Below are positions 47,690 through 59,645 of a stretch of 64,000 nucleotides of DNA, piece by piece; position 1 is the first letter of the stretch; each line of letters opens with the position of its first letter. The position numbers were made by a program, and so were the translations under genes. Under the pieces are notes generated by a model that made no database searches, was not told the DNA's origin, and was given only the letters and a program-made list of their open reading frames with translations. This DNA is from Amborella trichopoda (Eukaryota > Streptophyta > Magnoliopsida > Amborellales > Amborellaceae): NCBI RefSeq assembly GCF_000471905.2, contig NW_006500178.1:1995571-2059570 (forward strand), in the 5' to 3' direction.

Positions 47690-47935
47690 GTGAAAGTGAG
47701 AGAATATCATGGTATCTACATGGAACTCTCTGAATATTAATGTATTAAAGAATAAACAAGGTTCAGTATAAATATACAGCCAATAATAATTGTAGATAGA
47801 TATCAAAAGTTGTGGATAGATACAACTTAATCTTATCATAATTAAGGCATATCTATCCATACAAGGACCCCTAATCTTATCAAGAAATATATATCTATAC
47901 GGATAAATATTCATACAGATAATACCCCCTCAATC
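47690..47935 (-). mobile_element. Copia LTR fragment, minus orientation
   Basis: On the minus strand a purine tract with gagattgaggggg (a polypurine-tract-like signal) precedes ttatctgtatgaatatttat and an LTR-like AT-rich sequence. It matches the reverse complement of 49025-49222 along its length. Old fossil. Confidence 0.5.
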
Positions 47936-48526
47936 TCAAGATGCTTTGAGAGAAAATACCTGGAGTTTGAAAACTAAGTTACAAAAACGAGCAGTTGGAT
48001 CTTTAGGTGCATACCGTTAGATTGCTAGATCAATTTTAGGTGCACAACTTCAGGTTGCTCGATCAACAAGCATAATTGGACCTTAGATTCGGAGTTCAAA
48101 ACAGTTAGATCCAAAACAAACTAGTATGCAGAACAAGATAAGCTCTAAGCAACAACAGATCTGCAAGTTGCATAAAAAAAAGGCAATAACAAAGCAACTT
48201 GAGCAACGACAAATCATAAGACTTCAGTAATGGACAAAACAATTCATATATGCCAGAGATAGAGAAAAACAATCAAGATAGCTGAGAAAACAGAATAGCA
48301 CTTAAAAGAGCCAACAGAACTCGATGTGGATTCAAGACCAATTCAACAGCTCGCAAACCATAACAGACTTGATTGAATAATAAAACAAACAAACTTACGA
48401 ATAAGAACAGACTATGCAAAGATGAACTCAGAGAACCTACTTTCTTTCTTTTTTTAGGTTGAGTTTCAGAGGGACAATGACAGTATCAGATCATAATGGC
48501 TGGGAGAGATTTCAAACTGATCTGGA
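47936..48526 (-). other. Sequence upstream of the minus copia LTR
   Basis: Probably the 3' untranslated part of the same retroelement by position. No domain recognised. Confidence 0.3.
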
Positions 48527-48693
48527 CCCTAAAGTCAAGATCCAGAGACAAAAACAGGCAGAGAGGGGGTTTCTCACATGGGACAGATGGACTGTTTTCA
48601 AAGTGGCCTTGACCTTGAAATCAAGATCCAGAGACAAAAGCAGGTAGAGGGGTGGTTTTTTAGATGGGGCAGATCGACTGTTTTCAAAGGCCA
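48527..48693. repeat. About 83-bp tandem duplication
   Basis: The unit with aagtcaagatccagagacaa … gactgttttcaaag occurs twice in succession with moderate divergence. Confidence 0.85.
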
Positions 48694-48893
48694 TTTGTCA
48701 GAGGTAGGTTTTAAATCTTGTTCAACAAGGGCCCAGCATCAAAGGGGAGCCTGGCAGCGAAGAGTTCTGTGGCGTTCGCGAAGTGCCTCGGAAACCTTCC
48801 GAACGCAACAATAACAACAACAAATATACCAATAAATACATGAAATGCAAATATGGAGAGTCGAAACACAACTCAACAAAAGACATCGGTGGG

Positions 48894-49024
48894 CGCCAAA
48901 TTTTCTAGAACCTCTATTTTCCTAGCCAAATTGATTATGTGGTCTAATGCCTTGCTTAACCCGATAATCACCATGTTTGCAAAAATTTCTAGAATATCTA
49001 TTTTCCTGGCCAAATTGCTGATGT
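48894..49024. repeat. Diverged direct repeat, TTTTCCT(A/G)GCCAAATTG
   Basis: aattttctagaacctctatt and aaatttctagaatatctatt, each followed by ttcct-gccaaattg-t-atgtgg, stand about 85 bp apart. Confidence 0.7.
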
Positions 49025-49225
49025 GGTATATCTCTTGATAGAGTTAGGTGTCATTGTATGGATAGGCATCCCTTAATTATGATAAGATTAGGTGGTATTT
49101 ATCCATAATTGTTGATAATTTATCCACAGCTGTTACTGGTTGTATATTTATATTGGACTTTATTTATTCTTTAAATACATTAATATACAAATAGTTCTAT
49201 GTAGATACCATGATATTCTATCAGA
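49025..49225 (+). mobile_element. Copia LTR fragment, plus orientation
   Basis: Inverted match to 47690-47900 (tatggataggcatccc, aattatgataagatta, tacattaatatacaa, atgtagataccatgatattc). No coding part follows. Confidence 0.5.
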
Positions 49226-49695
49226 AAGAACCGTCACAATCGTGTGGGGACAATAATTTTTCAAAAGTTCCTTTCTCTCCCTAAATTCTTTACCTCTGTC
49301 ATTCATTCACATTGGATGTAAGGGCCTCTGGCCATGGCAATACATGGGGTTTGAAACTATATTTGTTTCTTTTGGTTTTTAAACTAAATTTGTTTCTGTT
49401 TAATAGTTTAGAGGGAAAGGGATCCCTACCTATAGTAGGAATGAAACTGTATTTTTTGTAGTAAGATTTCCAAACAAACTGGCCAAAATCCAAAGGTGTA
49501 TTATAAAATGTTGACATATTAAAGCAGCATTAAATTTTTGAATACTTGTAGAGAGGCTGTAGTATTTTGAGGCTCGAAGACTAATTTTTATATCAGTGCT
49601 TTGAGACCCAAAGATCCAAATCCACAATACTACATTTACCCCAAATTGGCCGGTTTGAATCGAGAATTTGCCGAAGCGGCCCAATTCCCAATCGG
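49226..49695. other. No gene seen
   Basis: Non-coding, short frames only. Confidence 0.35.
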
Positions 49696-49849
49696 TACCA
49701 AGAATCAGCTAGTTCCACATAGAATGATTAGTTCTCTAAGAGTGGTTCTATCGGGGAATCGGGCCTGCCAGATACCAAGAATCATCTAGTTCCACATAGA
49801 ATGGTTAGTTCTCTAACTGTGGTTTTGTCAGGGAATCAGGCCTGTCAGA
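49696..49849. repeat. 77-bp tandem duplication
   Basis: Unit taccaagaatca-ctagttcc … gggaatc-ggcctg-cag occurs at 49696 and 49773. Confidence 0.95.
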
Positions 49850-50081
49850 TTGCTTGATTCCTATATTTTCTATTTGCAATATTTCAATTTTTAGTTTATT
49901 TAAATTTCTTTTTATTAGCCAATTCTGTCTGCCGATCACTGGTCCAGATCTAAGACCCAAAACCCTATTCTATGATTTAAAGCACTACTTCGCAAAGGCC
50001 CTCTGGTCAAGAGCACGAATACCTAGGCCATTTCTTTGATACGCTAGACATCCAAATCATCTTCAAGACCTCAAATGCTAA

Positions 50082-50403
50082 AAAGAAAAGGTTGATGAAT
50101 CTCTTGGTAGGATTTTGATCGACTCATTTGAACATAACGACATGGTGGAGAAAAAGAAAATCCAATTATCTCCATATGATAGTCACCTTGCTAGGTACAC
50201 GTGTCAATTGATGAAAGGGCATACTAACAGCATCAAAGAAGCCCTCCAAGATATGACAAGTGATGAGACGGTGGATGGAGATCGCTTGAAAGTTTTGATT
50301 GAAAGCGAATTTGACTTTTATAGATAAGAGTACAGTGTACTCCTGCGGGATCATACAAAACATCTTCCCTACACACAAAGAGCTGCTCTCCGAGATTTGG
50401 ACC
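50082..50403 (+). pseudogene. Fragment of an unrecognised protein-coding gene
   Basis: The plus frame from 50082 reads a dense, low-bias sequence: KEKVDESLGRILIDSFEHND, SPYDSHLARYTCQLMKGHTN, then DGDRLKVLIESEFDFYR, a TAA at 50325-50327, and the same frame goes on with EYSVLLRDHTKHLPYTQRA. It is then cut by a family C MITE at about 50404. Continuity across the stop and the charged, helical, non-repetitive composition suggest a piece of a real host gene or of a captured exon. No family is recognised. Upstream (49960-50080) short protein-like pieces appear in other frames. Confidence 0.5.
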
Positions 50404-50713
50404 CGGTTTCTATGCGGCCAAGCCAGCATATGTAAGAAATGCACGCTTCTTAATAAATCGATTTTGGAGATAGATATAAGACTTAATTTGTCAGGGCATG
50501 TAATCTCTAACATGGGATCATGAATATGAAAAAATAAGTAACTTTTAAAATTTTCAAATCATAATTCTAGTAAAAAAAGATTTGGATAGTTAGTTTTCAT
50601 TGTTTTTAGATGGAAAACCTATTTGCATCCATCATTAAGATGGATGCTTTATACTTCCTGGCCAGCATATGTAGACATGCTGTCTAGCCCACGTGAAACA
50701 GTTTTCCTTCTTG
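50404..50713. mobile_element. MITE family C, near complete
   Basis: Left end gtttctatgcggccaagcca, right end acgtgaaacagttttcc with tggccagcatatgtagac just inside, inverted. It contains gcatccatcattaagatgga. It truncates the gene fragment to its left. Confidence 0.7.
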
Positions 50714-51025
50714 GATTTTCACTCCCTAGGATAAGACCCCATATATTAATTAATTTTAGGATCCCACATTTTGGGATATAGTTCTTATTTTATATGAAAT
50801 TGTGGAATTTAAGATTTAAAGTTGGCTGATGATTACTTGCAAAAATATGAAATTTAGATTTTAAGTTTCGTCTTTTTTAAAAAAATATTATGATGTTATC
50901 ATTTTCATGCAATTTATGCATTTGATTTTGATTTTTTTTCTTCTTTTTCGGAGATTGGTTGTTGGGTCGAAGAAGATATCTTCCCAACTTGAAGTTTAAA
51001 ATTATACCTAAATTGAGTTTTTCTT
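50714..51025. other. No gene seen
   Basis: AT-rich spacer. Confidence 0.35.
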
Positions 51026-51029
51026 AAAG

Positions 51030-51520
51030 CAGTCATCATTATCATCATCATGTTAGCTTTTTTCTAATTAATTGGGGTTGGCTATAGGAATCCTGGTTCT
51101 CTATTTAGCTCTATTAAAGGTCATATCATCAGTGTGACCATAAGTTTCAATATCTTTTCGGATTACTTTCAACTACGTCCTTTTGGGCCAACTCCTTGCC
51201 TTTTTCATTCCTTACACTTGAACTAACTCACACCTCCTAACAGATGTTGTACTTGGTCGGTGCTATACATGGCCAGTTCACCTAAGCCAACTCTTTCTCA
51301 TTTTATCTCTATTGGTGTCACGCCAAAAATCTCTCGAATATATTCATTTCGGATTCTATCCATTATTGTCTTGTCACTCATCCATCTCAATATTCTTATC
51401 TCCGCTACATTTATTCTATGGGTATATTATTTTTAGTATGCCCTATCACCGTTGTCCTATAGAACTTGTCATTCAGCCTCATTGGTATACGGCGATCACA
51501 TAAAATTCCAATTGTATTTT
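51030..51520 (-). mobile_element. RTE-type LINE, 3' end
   Basis: Minus-strand translation near 51510-51440 reads GILCDRRIPMRLNDKFYRT, the block that follows the reverse transcriptase in plant RTE LINEs. The 3' part, read on the plus strand, is tcatcatcatgttagc then aattaattggggttggctat, the well-known plant RTE tail with an ATC-type microsatellite end. 5'-truncated with several stops. Confidence 0.8.
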
Positions 51521-51904
51521 TTACTAGAGGCAATATATAGTGGAAATGTTCTTGCGAGAAACATAAAAATCTTGGAAATTTTTCTCCATATATTCTAATT
51601 TGGTGGATGCTTTCCTCATAGACTCAAATTTAAGACATGTTTAGTGGTATTAACTTTGTTAAAATCCTATCTTCAAACCCCTCCTCTCTCTCTCTTTCTT
51701 GCCACTTCCCCAACCCATGTATCTCTCTCCCTCCCTCCCCCAACCCCCCTCCTCTCTCTCTCTCTCTTTTATGCTTCCGTATTTAATTTTTCTTTGAACT
51801 ACAAAGTATAAGAGTTTTTTTCCAACCCCAAATTTCATTTCTATAACTATTAGAAGAACATCTCAAGTGATTCTAGTTTGTTTTTGTTTTTGTTTTTGTT
51901 TTTT
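51521..51904. other. No gene seen; CT-rich tracts
   Basis: Contains ctctctctct runs near 51690 and 51750. No gene. Confidence 0.4.
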
Positions 51905-52235
51905 TTTTTTTTTTGAAGGTGTCTTTTCGATGTCGAAAACTTTATGATGGCCTGAAAATCTCTTTTCATCCTCAGATATAAAAATTAAAATTTTAAAAAT
52001 TGTACAAATCAGGCAAATCTAGAAACACTTGAAAATTTTGAAAATAGACGGTCCAGATAACTTGTTACAAGATGCATAATTTTTTGGACTTGAAATTTTT
52101 TTTTTTCTTTTTGTCCATTTCATCTCGATGTCAATATGATCACTTGGAGGGTTCTCCAATTCTAGAACGCTCTGCTCTGTAGGATTTTTTAGGTGCACCT
52201 TACTTCAAATGTATAAGATTGCAACCTTATATAAA
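51905..52235 (-). repeat. MITE family A copy
   Basis: Reverse orientation: gacggtccagataacttgtt and ctcgatgtcaatatgatcac from the core. Right end ataagattgcaaccttatat. Confidence 0.65.
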
Positions 52236-52729
52236 TTTTTTCTTATAATATATACAAGTGATAACCAATTGGGAAGTGGTGAATATTTATTGAGTGAGGA
52301 AAATAGGTTTGCTAAGAAGTGGCAAGAGAAGTAGAAGCCAATAGAGAAAACTTGCTTTTTTAGTAGGTTTTTTAGTGTTTTCTATTATTTTGGCAAAGAT
52401 AGGGAAGTATTTTGGCTATAAAGGTTGATTTTTACATTTTATAACACCTACGGATGCACCCTTATCAATCGTCCAATCAATTAGAAGGTTTGAGATGTTA
52501 GACCAAACCTCAAGAAAGCATTTCATTCACCGACAACCTCCGGTTTCTGTTTTTTACCTCTATTTCTCTCTTTACGAATCATTTCCCTCCAATTTTTTTT
52601 CATTGAGTATAGTTTTCTCTCACGCACTCTCTCTTTCTACCCTCTCATCCCAAGCTGTTCCAGTAATTTCACCATCGTCCAACCTTCTCTCTCTACCCCC
52701 TCATCCTATGAGACAGCCCACATATGGGC
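52236..52729. other. Spacer before the MULE; outer end not fixed
   Basis: Contains acacctacggatgcaccc at 52445-52462, which recurs in direct orientation near 62610. The true end of the large element may lie here, but the inverted match is only clear from about 52735. Confidence 0.35.
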
Positions 52730-53770
52730 GAAATTTAGTACCAGAGAAAAGGGGAGAGTTGGGGTAAGTAGAGATCTCCCAAGTTATGAGGCAACCCACA
52801 CATGGGTAAAAATTTATTACGAGAGAAAAAAAGGAGAAATGGGGTGAGTAGAGAGAGAGAAGGAAGAGAAGTTCAGAACGGAGGATTTGGAGCCACAAGA
52901 GGAACATGAATTTACAGAGAAATAGGGGAAAGTTGGGGTGAGTAGAGAAAGAAGAGGAAGAGAAGTTCAGATTGGAGGCGTCAGGGTTACAGGGCCTGCA
53001 GTCATAAGCATGAGCTGCAAGTTATTGAAGCTCAAAACCTTCATCAAAGTTTTCCGGGCATCATCTTTAGGTAAGGATGCATCCAATTGATTTTAGTATG
53101 ACGATCCTTTGTAGATCCACCATGATGCCCATTTCAAAAAAAAAAAAACAATTTCAGTGAGGTTTTTGCATCAAGACCTCTTGTTATTGAACCCTAAATC
53201 ACCCATCTGCCTTTCTTTAATTTTCTCTCTCAAATCAGAACCAAACAATGTAATAATTGATTCAAATCGTTCATATTTCATCCATTTAAAAAAACCCTAA
53301 GGTCATATTTCGGATCAATTGAAAATTTTGTAGAATTTGATGCACACCTCTTGTTATTGAACCCTAAATCACCTATCTGCCTTTCTTTAATTTTCTCTCT
53401 CAAATCAGAACCAAACAATGTAATAATTGATTCAAATCGTTCATATCCATTTAGAAAAACCCTAAGGTCATTTTTCGGATCAATTGAAAAATTTGTAGAA
53501 ATTGATGCACAAATTTCTCCATATATATTCATGTTATATATCTAAAAACCTCCATCATGGCATAGCAAACATTTTTTGGGCGTCACTTTTTGTATAGGGC
53601 AACTGTATGTGGGCTGCCTGTCTAAATTTCACCCTTATGTAATAATTTTCACAAATTTAATACAATGTTAACCCCTAGAAAAAAAACGGTCATCCAATTT
53701 TTTTACCAAAGAAGTGTTCTATTTGATGTAAATCGTTTTTCTTTAAGCTGAGTTTGCTTTATTAGCGTTT
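52730..53770 (+). repeat. Left terminal inverted repeat of the MULE
   Basis: Matches the reverse complement of 61610-62430: ggggagagttggggt, tggagccaca, tgcaagttattgaagctcaa, ggatgcatccaattgatttt, gaaccctaaatcaccca and aagctgagtttgctt in order. It holds two internal tandem duplications (52715-52860 and 53177-53510) and GA-rich runs. Confidence 0.85.
53177..53510. repeat. 170-bp tandem duplication inside the left arm
   Basis: The segment from cctcttgttattgaacccta to ttgatgcaca occurs twice (starts 53177 and 53347). The right arm has only one copy, so the duplication is younger than the element's arms. Confidence 0.95.
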
Positions 53771-54352
53771 TTTTTTTGCCCCATGTATTTCATAGGGTTC
53801 TTATTGTCTTTAAATAGTTAAGAGATGTAATGAAGTTGTGATGATAGCTAGTGATAATTTTGTATTAGACCATGTAAACAACAAACAATTGACTGCTGAT
53901 AAGTATTTTCCAAAATGAGGATTGATTTTGTATTTTTTGTCTTTAAATGATTTTGGCATTCTATCTTAACAACAGTAGAAATATTTCTACAGATATTCTA
54001 TGTTGTTATAAGTAGTACCATTTATGAGTTCTTTCTAACACCCTTCTAATATTTTATGTTTAATATTTATAAATTCGATGATATTGTTTACTTTGAGAAA
54101 GATAAATTGCTAATATTTATGTATTTGATATTGTTTACCACTAAATAATATTAATAGTGCTACAGAGTAATGATAGATTGCTAAAGAGTAATATGAGCAA
54201 TGATAGCGATTGTTGTACTGAGATGGAAGTATTTAATGCTAGCTTTGAAATTTTCTAAATAATTATATGATTTAAAGTTGGTAGATGAATCTTCTAATTG
54301 ATTTTTTCTTTCATGTTATAGATTTATAAAATAGAATGGACATGAACTGGAC

Positions 54353-56180
54353 ATGAGGTATACAATTGACTTGCAGTTAAGAAGTAAGTTAGTTGGTAGT
54401 GGGACAGAAACAAGTACAAAGGCAGAAACTCCTATTGAGGATTACCCAACAGAGGTGGACTATGACGATTTAGGTTGTCACAATGAAATGGAGGATATTA
54501 ATGATTTCGACAGTGATGGCAACAACAAGTTTGATGTATGCCAAGATACGGAGGATGCATATGAGATTAACATGGATGAGCCTCAAGGTTTTGAACTTAG
54601 TAATAATGTCCCTAAAGAGGGTATGCAATTTGAATCACATAAAGATACATTTGACTTTTATAACAAATATGCAAAAAAAAAAGGGTTTTAATGTTAGGTA
54701 TTCTTCGACTCGTCGTTCAAGGAAAGATGTGTCAGTCATTGCTCGTGAGTATGTATGTTCAAAAGAAGGTTATCAACATAAGAAATACAAGGGGAATCAC
54801 TCATGGCCCCAAACAAGGACAGGGTGCAAAGCCTTACTAAGAATAAAAAAAGAATGAAAATGGTTTTTGGATCATTGTGGCGCACAATAAAGAACATTTT
54901 CATGCCTTAACTTCACCATCCAAAGTTCATCTTCTTCGATCACATCGCGAAATTCCAAAGCACACAAGGTGAATGATCCATATGTATAACTCATGTGGAT
55001 TAGCTGCATTGAAGATAACAAACGTGCTTAGTACTCAGACTGGTCGCCCAAGGACTCTCCCTTTTATTAAAATAGACTGCAAGAATGAAATCTACAAAAG
55101 TCAGAGAAAAAAATCAAAGTAGATAGGAGGGGATGCAGAGGGATTGATGGAGTTATTTGCATCTAAGATTGCTAAAAACCCGTTCTTTGCATATACAATG
55201 CAAGATTGTGGAGAAGGGCACTTAAGCAATATACTATGGATTGATGCGAAATCGAGAATTGCTTATGAGTTATTTGGGGATGTCATCATATTCGATACCA
55301 CATACAAAACTAATGTCTATCAGATGCCATGTGCCCCAATTTTAGGAGTGAACCACCACACAAAGACAATATTCTTAGGTTGTGCGTTACTCCATAAAGA
55401 AGATGAGGAGTCTTTTACATGGCTATTTACAAAGTGGCTTGAGGTGATGAATGGATGTCAACCCAAGTCAATCATCACAGACCAAGACAAGGCAATGGCC
55501 CTCGCAATAAAAAAAGTGTTCCTAGAGTCCCGACATCGCTTGTGTAGATGGCATATTATACAAAAGTTTGAGAAAAAAATGGCACAAGTTGAGCGCAAAC
55601 ATCCATCCTTCCATGCAGAATTCTATAAATGTATTGACCAATGCATCTCCATAAATGAATTTGAAGCCACATGGCCAAAAATGATAGAAATATATGATTT
55701 AAAGAATAATGAATGGTTGCAGTATTTGTATGAAATTCGACATCAGTGGGTAGATGTATATTTACAAGACTGCTTCTTTGCTGGCAATAGAATAAGTGGA
55801 AGAAGTGAAGCTATGAACAAAGACATCAAGGCATATGTGAGTTCACATACCAACTTGACTACATTTGTGGGCAAACTACAAAAATTAATTGACAAAAAAA
55901 TTTGATGATGAAAGCACTGCAAACTTTAAATCTCATAACGAGACACCAGTTATGAAGACTACTAGATGGCTGAAATTTATACCCCAACTATCTTTTCGAA
56001 CTTCTTTCAGCCAAAGTTGATGGAAGCCATTAATCTTACTTGTGAAGTCCAAGAGGAAGAAGAGGTGGTATGCACATTTAGTTTGAAAGAATATGGGGTA
56101 TGTCACAGAGCTCACATGGTCGCATTAAGAAACACCGAGGAGAAAGCAACATGCAGTTGTCATCTATATCCCTTGTAGTC
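54353..56180 (+). pseudogene. FAR1/MULE-type transposase pseudogene
   Basis: An acidic N-terminal region (54353-54600) leads to a FAR1-type DNA-binding domain (GMQFESHKDTFDFYNKYA, RSRKDVSVIAREYVCSKEGY; zinc-binding C/H near 54750-54930). Then comes an intact 253-codon stretch (ATG 55147 is internal) with the MULE transposase core: FDTTY (first catalytic D, residue 51 of the frame), ITDQDKAM (second D, residue 113), LCRWH (134-137) and CFFAGNRISGRSEAMN. At 55966-56178 the C-terminal part reads IYTPTIFSNFFQPKLMEAI and the start of a SWIM-like zinc region (CSCHLYPL). Breaks: a frameshift at the A-run near 54675, another near 54845, stops near 54973 and 55119, a shift near 55900, and loss of frame after 56178. 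The role was cut-and-paste transposition. A host FAR1-related gene is less likely because TIRs flank it. Confidence 0.85.
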
Positions 56181-56499
56181 ATATGCTCAGGGTATTTTTT
56201 CTAAAAAATATTTTTGAATTACCCCAAAACTATATAATGAAAAGATAGACAAATTTTTTTACAAAGGGTATTGCTCGTAATGGTCATGGAGTTCAAGTAT
56301 GACCTAACTGTGAGGATACCTATTCAACAGTTGCAATGATCTATTTCGAAATTGCAACATTCTATCAGTAAATGGTGCAATGAGTATAGGCTTGTATGAG
56401 TATGCAAAGATGGTTCTAGATGAGGTATGTGATAAGGTTGTTGCTAGAATTGACATGGAAAAGGTTATGTAATACAAGCATCTTCTACCCATAGCAGCC

Positions 56500-56665
56500 C
56501 TGCATACATAGGATCCCCTTGTGTGACACCGATCCTCTTTGTGGTTTCAAATCCACATGTGACCTAGACATTTAAGTTTGAAACATGGAGAGAACGAGTA
56601 AAAGAAAGGGGCGGCCTAGAAATTTTAGTTTGAAACATGGAGAGAACGAGTAAAATAAAGTGCAA
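56500..56665 (+). pseudogene. Remnant of the transposase C-terminal exon region with 55-bp duplication
   Basis: Reads MERTSKRKGRPRNF, the KGRPRN tail motif common in FAR1-type transposases. The text tttgaaacatggagagaacg is repeated about 55 bp later, so the tail is duplicated and disrupted. Confidence 0.45.
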
Positions 56666-57030
56666 GAAATTTGAGTTTACAAGTTATTGTAGATGTAAAT
56701 GTCCCTCTTTGTGCAGGACACTGTATGATATGTTATTTTTTGTACTTCTGAGTTTAAGTTTTTAAAACTTGTTGTTTATAAGCTAATGCATTGTTTCTAT
56801 TTTAAAACCTTGAGTTTAATTGTTGTGGATGTTTTCATGTCTATTTGCTACTTTTCAAACTCTAAAAATTGAATAACTAACTTGCTATTTAGCTTTGAGC
56901 AGACCTCCCTTTTCTTAATGCTTATGGTTAAATAATTTTATGGTGAGCAGATTGAAATTTTAATCATGAAATCTTTTCCATTGTAATCCACTATCATTGA
57001 GTTGTTCCTTGTTTTCTATTTTGGTATAGG

Positions 57031-57115
57031 GGCGCCACTATTGAAAGCACAATTAACCGCCAAGGATGGTTGAGTAACACCCAAGATGATGAGGCTAGGC
57101 AGCAGCAGTGATTAG
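57031..57115 (+). pseudogene. Probable last exon of the transposase gene
   Basis: After an acceptor-like tattttggtatag the sequence opens GATIESTINRQGWLSNTQ and ends DDEARQQQ then TGA at about 57113. A short hydrophilic end exon would fit the transposase gene. Assignment rests on position and coding look. Confidence 0.35.
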
Positions 57116-59300
57116 CCTTTGAATTGACAATGATTTACATATGCTTTTGATAACTACAACCTGAAGTTTTTTGATGCCTAATTACACAATTTTTTGATAT
57201 GCAATTGTATAATTTTTGATATCTAGTTGGATAGTTTTTTTTTATATATAATCATTGCAAAAATGTAAATATAATGCCCTTCAAATACATGGGTATTTTG
57301 TATAAACAAGTAGGAAACCTAACTTGAAACTATATGTTTTGTATGCTTAATGCCTTACGGACTCAAATGTTGATCTATCTAACTCTCTCTCTCTCTCTCT
57401 CACATACACACTTTTGGAGTATTCAATTTTGCTTGTTGTTTCAATATGTAAAGTCCTTCTCCCTCCTCTCATCACTTAACTTTTGATAATTCAATGCATT
57501 TGATGTGGAACTTGCCCTAGATTTGCATGTTTAACCAATGTTTGCAACATCATGTGTACAAGTGTGCTTATTTAAGGTCTTTCATAATGAAGCACATGAG
57601 ATCCTCTCAGTTGCTGCCATTTACTATTCTGAAAGCCGTCTCTCTCTCTCTTGCTCTGTCTCTCTCTCTCTCTCGTACATGGATTATATATGATGTATTT
57701 GGTGTTGCTGTTGCAAAGATAAATGAATATGTATTTGGTGCGGTTATTGTGGAAAATCTTTGGAGAATGTAGTAGTGGTTGAGAATACTGCTTAAGAATA
57801 TGTATTTGGTGCGGTAGTTGTGGTAAATGGATATTTTGAGATTGTAATAGATGTGGCAAGTGTGGCTTGATATTGTATTTGGTGTGGCAGGTGTGGTTAA
57901 TTTATGAAGAGGTTGTATTTCTCTCGTATATTGTAAATGAAATTTTTGCTTGAGAATCTATACATCTATACTTCGTATGGATGGTGCTTGAGAACTATAT
58001 TGCATAATACTATATACAAACTAGGATTTCATGATATATGCTTTATAGGATGGTATTGGATGGAGATGGCAAGACTAGGTTATGAGTCCAGGTTGTTTTC
58101 TGTGATTTTTTTTTTTTTCTTTCTAGGAAGCCTACAATGTCTAAGGGAGGGCTGTCCCCTGTTCCCATTTTTGTCATGAGTAAATTAGAGATCACTTCAA
58201 GTCCCTTTTTTACCAACCCAATTATATAATTTTACCCTTTTTTGGCCTTTATGTAACTCACTTGAATATTTCTCTTGTAGTGGATTTTTCTCCTTGTTTC
58301 TTTGTCCATACAAATGGCAATAAGAGAGACTTTTTTTCTGGTTTGGCTGCTAAAGTGCCACCATGTGCTGGTCATAGTTTGTAATATGAGGAAATACAGT
58401 TAGTAAGTTGCCTATTGTTACCTGCTGATTTTGTTGGTTCTCATTCAAACACTGAGAAAGAAATATTTCAGGGTGGATTTTGAGGCTTTTTTTATTGATT
58501 GAATTTGAGAATTTCTTTTAATGCTGCAACCAGGATGTTAAAGAGAACCTTTCAGCACTTGGTCTTTCCATTTTTTTTTTTTGCAAGAACAGTTACTTCA
58601 TGAGAGAGGAGAGAGAGCTTTCTATAGGCCCATTGCACTCAAATATTATGATGTATAATAATGATATGGAGTTGAGAGGTTTCTTGAAAACATGCCAAGA
58701 AATTATACTCTTTGGCCCAACCGGGACTTAGGGCTGTAAATGGGTTGGATCTGGGTATAGGTCCTGGGACGGTTGCATCGAGATAGAGTTCAGCTCCTGG
58801 TGCAAAATATGCGGAAAAGAATATAGTAAGCCAGTCTACGGGTGGAACATTATCAGGCAAATGGGTCAAATTCTATCTTACAAACCTAGTTGTCTGATGT
58901 GCTCATGATTCTATTTTTAATTTCTTTTATCATTTTGATGGATATAAAACTTTACTTAAAGAACTTTATCAGAATACCTTTGCCAATCCTGACCATTGAA
59001 TGGTTTAATTTATGTATACAAGTCAGACCAACTACAACTTCACCTGCCATGCCAACGGGCTAGGTCCAGACCGAGACCTAGGTCAGGTCAGTCGGTCAAT
59101 CTGACTGATTCCCCCACCCAAACCCATATTTCTTACGACAATGGTTTGGAGCACAGGGTATCACCCAATTGCCTGAATCATTTTTCTTGCACACCAACAT
59201 CAATGCAAAAATATTGACTGGGATGAAGAGCCAATATAACAATAAATCTACTAAAAGCATGGAAATAACATCACTTAAGATAAATATGCAAAAATACCAA
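57116..59300. other. MULE interior without recognised gene
   Basis: Contains CT repeats (57380-57400, 57642-57674), a diverged repeat of tgtatttggtg (57690-57890) and GC-richer text (58720-58860, 59040-59120) resembling hAT-like MITE ends. No gene identified. Confidence 0.4.
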
Positions 59301-59329
59301 TTAAAGAAGTTATACAAATAACTATTACA

Positions 59330-59645
59330 GTTCCTTCTAGTCAAAATCTCTCTCTCTCTCTCTCTCGCCCACGCATGAACGGCAACAAAAGATCCCACAT
59401 TTTTGTAGCTGGAGAGTCTTCATGGAGCTTCCAAAAACTTCTCTCGTGGATCAGTGCTCCAGATACAAAATTACAGATACAATTTTCTCACTAACATGTC
59501 AAAATGAGGGGGAACCTCACTCCTTAACAATGGCTCTCACGTTAAGTGAGAAATAGAACGAAGGCTTACCTAGCAATGAATGTAAAGAATTGGAGATTTG
59601 CGTTATAAGAACAAAGAATGACATGGCAAAAGAATCAGAGCTATG
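59330..59645 (-). other. Probable captured 3' UTR of the carrier gene
   Basis: Directly follows the carrier stop codon on the minus strand. Its composition is ordinary and non-repetitive apart from a terminal CT run. Boundary uncertain. Confidence 0.35.

Noticed and set aside
48890-48905. gtgggcgccaa as a retroviral-type primer-binding site
   Set aside because: Only a few bases match and no LTR end lies directly before it.
54353-57115. Domesticated host FAR1/FHY3-type gene
   Set aside because: Long TIRs flank the region and the frame has several breaks, so a transposon copy is the better reading.
58639-58869. 76-codon minus-strand frame rich in proline
   Set aside because: Partly overlaps GC-rich text of the hAT-MITE type. 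No family matches.
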